From NCBI GenBank assembly GCA_001805375.1, contig MHFY01000110.1:47616-68564 (forward strand): 20,949 nucleotides of DNA. Reading direction: 5' to 3'. Below, one piece after another: positions 20,478 through 20,949 of the stretch (position 1 is its first letter; every line of letters begins with the position of its first letter). A model generated the notes under the pieces. It was not told the origin of the DNA. It worked only from the letters and a program-made list of their open reading frames with translations, and searched no databases. The stretch comes from Omnitrophica WOR_2 bacterium GWA2_47_8 (GTDB taxonomy: Bacteria; Omnitrophota; Gorgyraeia; Zapsychrales; GWA2-47-8). The translations under genes and the position numbers were made by a program.

Positions 20478-20949
20478 CTATTCTAATAATTCATCGACCT
20501 TCTGAAAGAATCCCGGATGAGTAAGAATACCAGCCGGCAGATATTCTTTCAACCGGAAACGGATACTGCGATTCAGAGAATTATTGTCGCCCTTATAGGT
20601 CCCGCCGGTCAACTGCAGATAGGCCATGTTGAGTTTTACCATACTGTAGAGCCAATCCTTCTTCTTTTGCTCCACAACCTTTTGCTCGCGGACAATATCC
20701 ACATAAGTCCGGGCGATCGCCTCCATAATGATTGCATGAATTTGCGGGCAGTTGGTGCGGTTGAGTTCACGTAGTGTCTTGGGCAAAGAGCGGGGATCAG
20801 TCCCTTGAAGCAAATCCCGGCTGGCTTTAACGCGTTCAATATCCTGGTCAGACAGTTCCTGCCGGCAATTGATCGACGCTGCCGCCCCCCTCTCCTTCGC
20901 CTGGGCGAGAGGAGCAAATACTAACAAAATAAATAACAAAGTGAATATT
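20478..20949 (-). CDS. Exported hypothetical protein (N-terminus beyond window)
   Basis: The frame is open to the right window edge, so the true start lies outside. The visible part begins inside a signal peptide (hydrophobic FTLLFILLVFAPLAQA, likely cleaved after AQA) and encodes about 140 mature residues. The mature part is helical and charged with two cysteines (INCRQELSD and NRTNCPQ) that could form a disulfide in the periplasm. Recognisable stretches are DPRSLPKTLRELNRTNCPQI and RSIRFRLKEYLPAGILTHPG. No known family recognised. A two-tier hairpin follows its stop, so it is probably transcribed separately from glyQS. Confidence 0.75.
   Translation of the reverse strand, partial: IFTLLFILLVFAPLAQAKERGAAASINCRQELSDQDIERVKASRDLLQGTDPRSLPKTLRELNRTNCPQIHAIIMEAIARTYVDIVREQKVVEQKKKDWLYSMVKLNMAYLQLTGGTYKGDNNSLNRSIRFRLKEYLPAGILTHPGFFQKVDELLE

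Overview
The window is a compact, almost entirely minus-strand stretch of a Gram-negative-type bacterial chromosome. A signal-peptide-bearing beta-barrel protein that ends in phenylalanine implies an outer membrane. The mix of a TMTC-like TPR glycosyltransferase, PPDK next to a dimeric-type glycyl-tRNA synthetase, a class III/Flp-type pilin-like protein and GC-rich intergenic palindromes (CCTGCCTGCCGGCAGGCAGG and relatives) fits an uncultured Omnitrophota-like (OP3) lineage. That placement is inference only (about 50%); no rRNA gene or other marker in the window settles it. No CRISPR array, insertion sequence, phage gene or transposase was seen.

Layout, left to right (most genes are transcribed right to left). 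1-4011: gpmA, then a NodB-type polysaccharide deacetylase, a GT39/ArnT-like membrane glycosyltransferase and a PAS-GGDEF diguanylate cyclase (cut by the window edge). The last three are joined by a 4-bp overlap and a 1-bp gap and form an envelope-glycan plus c-di-GMP operon. 4187-5644: small unrecognised genes, including a near-leaderless gene with a palindrome inside its promoter, the only plus-strand gene (a membrane-anchored coiled coil), and a pilin-like protein with a helical partner. 5777-8433: a cluster with a membrane-anchored beta-sandwich protein, a ParA-type ATPase fused to an AMPK/CBM48-type glycogen-binding domain, a Tic20/DUF4870-like membrane protein and a small protein with a translation-factor domain-II barrel. 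8666-10359: a porin-like gene with its own clear promoter, a structured 175-nt leader and a strong terminator. 10459-10848: tRNA-Arg(CCU) inside a cluster of hairpins that echo its acceptor-stem sequence. 10938-20397: glyQS, ppdK, a sigma-70 factor, a LacI-type sensor lacking a DNA-binding domain, apt and a TMTC-like TPR glycosyltransferase. The right edge holds the end of an exported protein gene.

How it fits together: the right half combines translation (glyQS, tRNA-Arg), pyruvate/PEP interconversion (ppdK, with gpmA further left), purine salvage (apt) and a sigma factor, so it reads as a housekeeping locus with a possible sugar- or nucleoside-sensing input. The most novel points are the ParA-glycogen-binding fusion and its neighbours, the sigma factor and HTH-less LacI sensor sharing one reading frame across a single stop codon, the dyad array of eight GTTAC/GTAAC motifs between glyQS and ppdK, and the repeat cluster around the tRNA.
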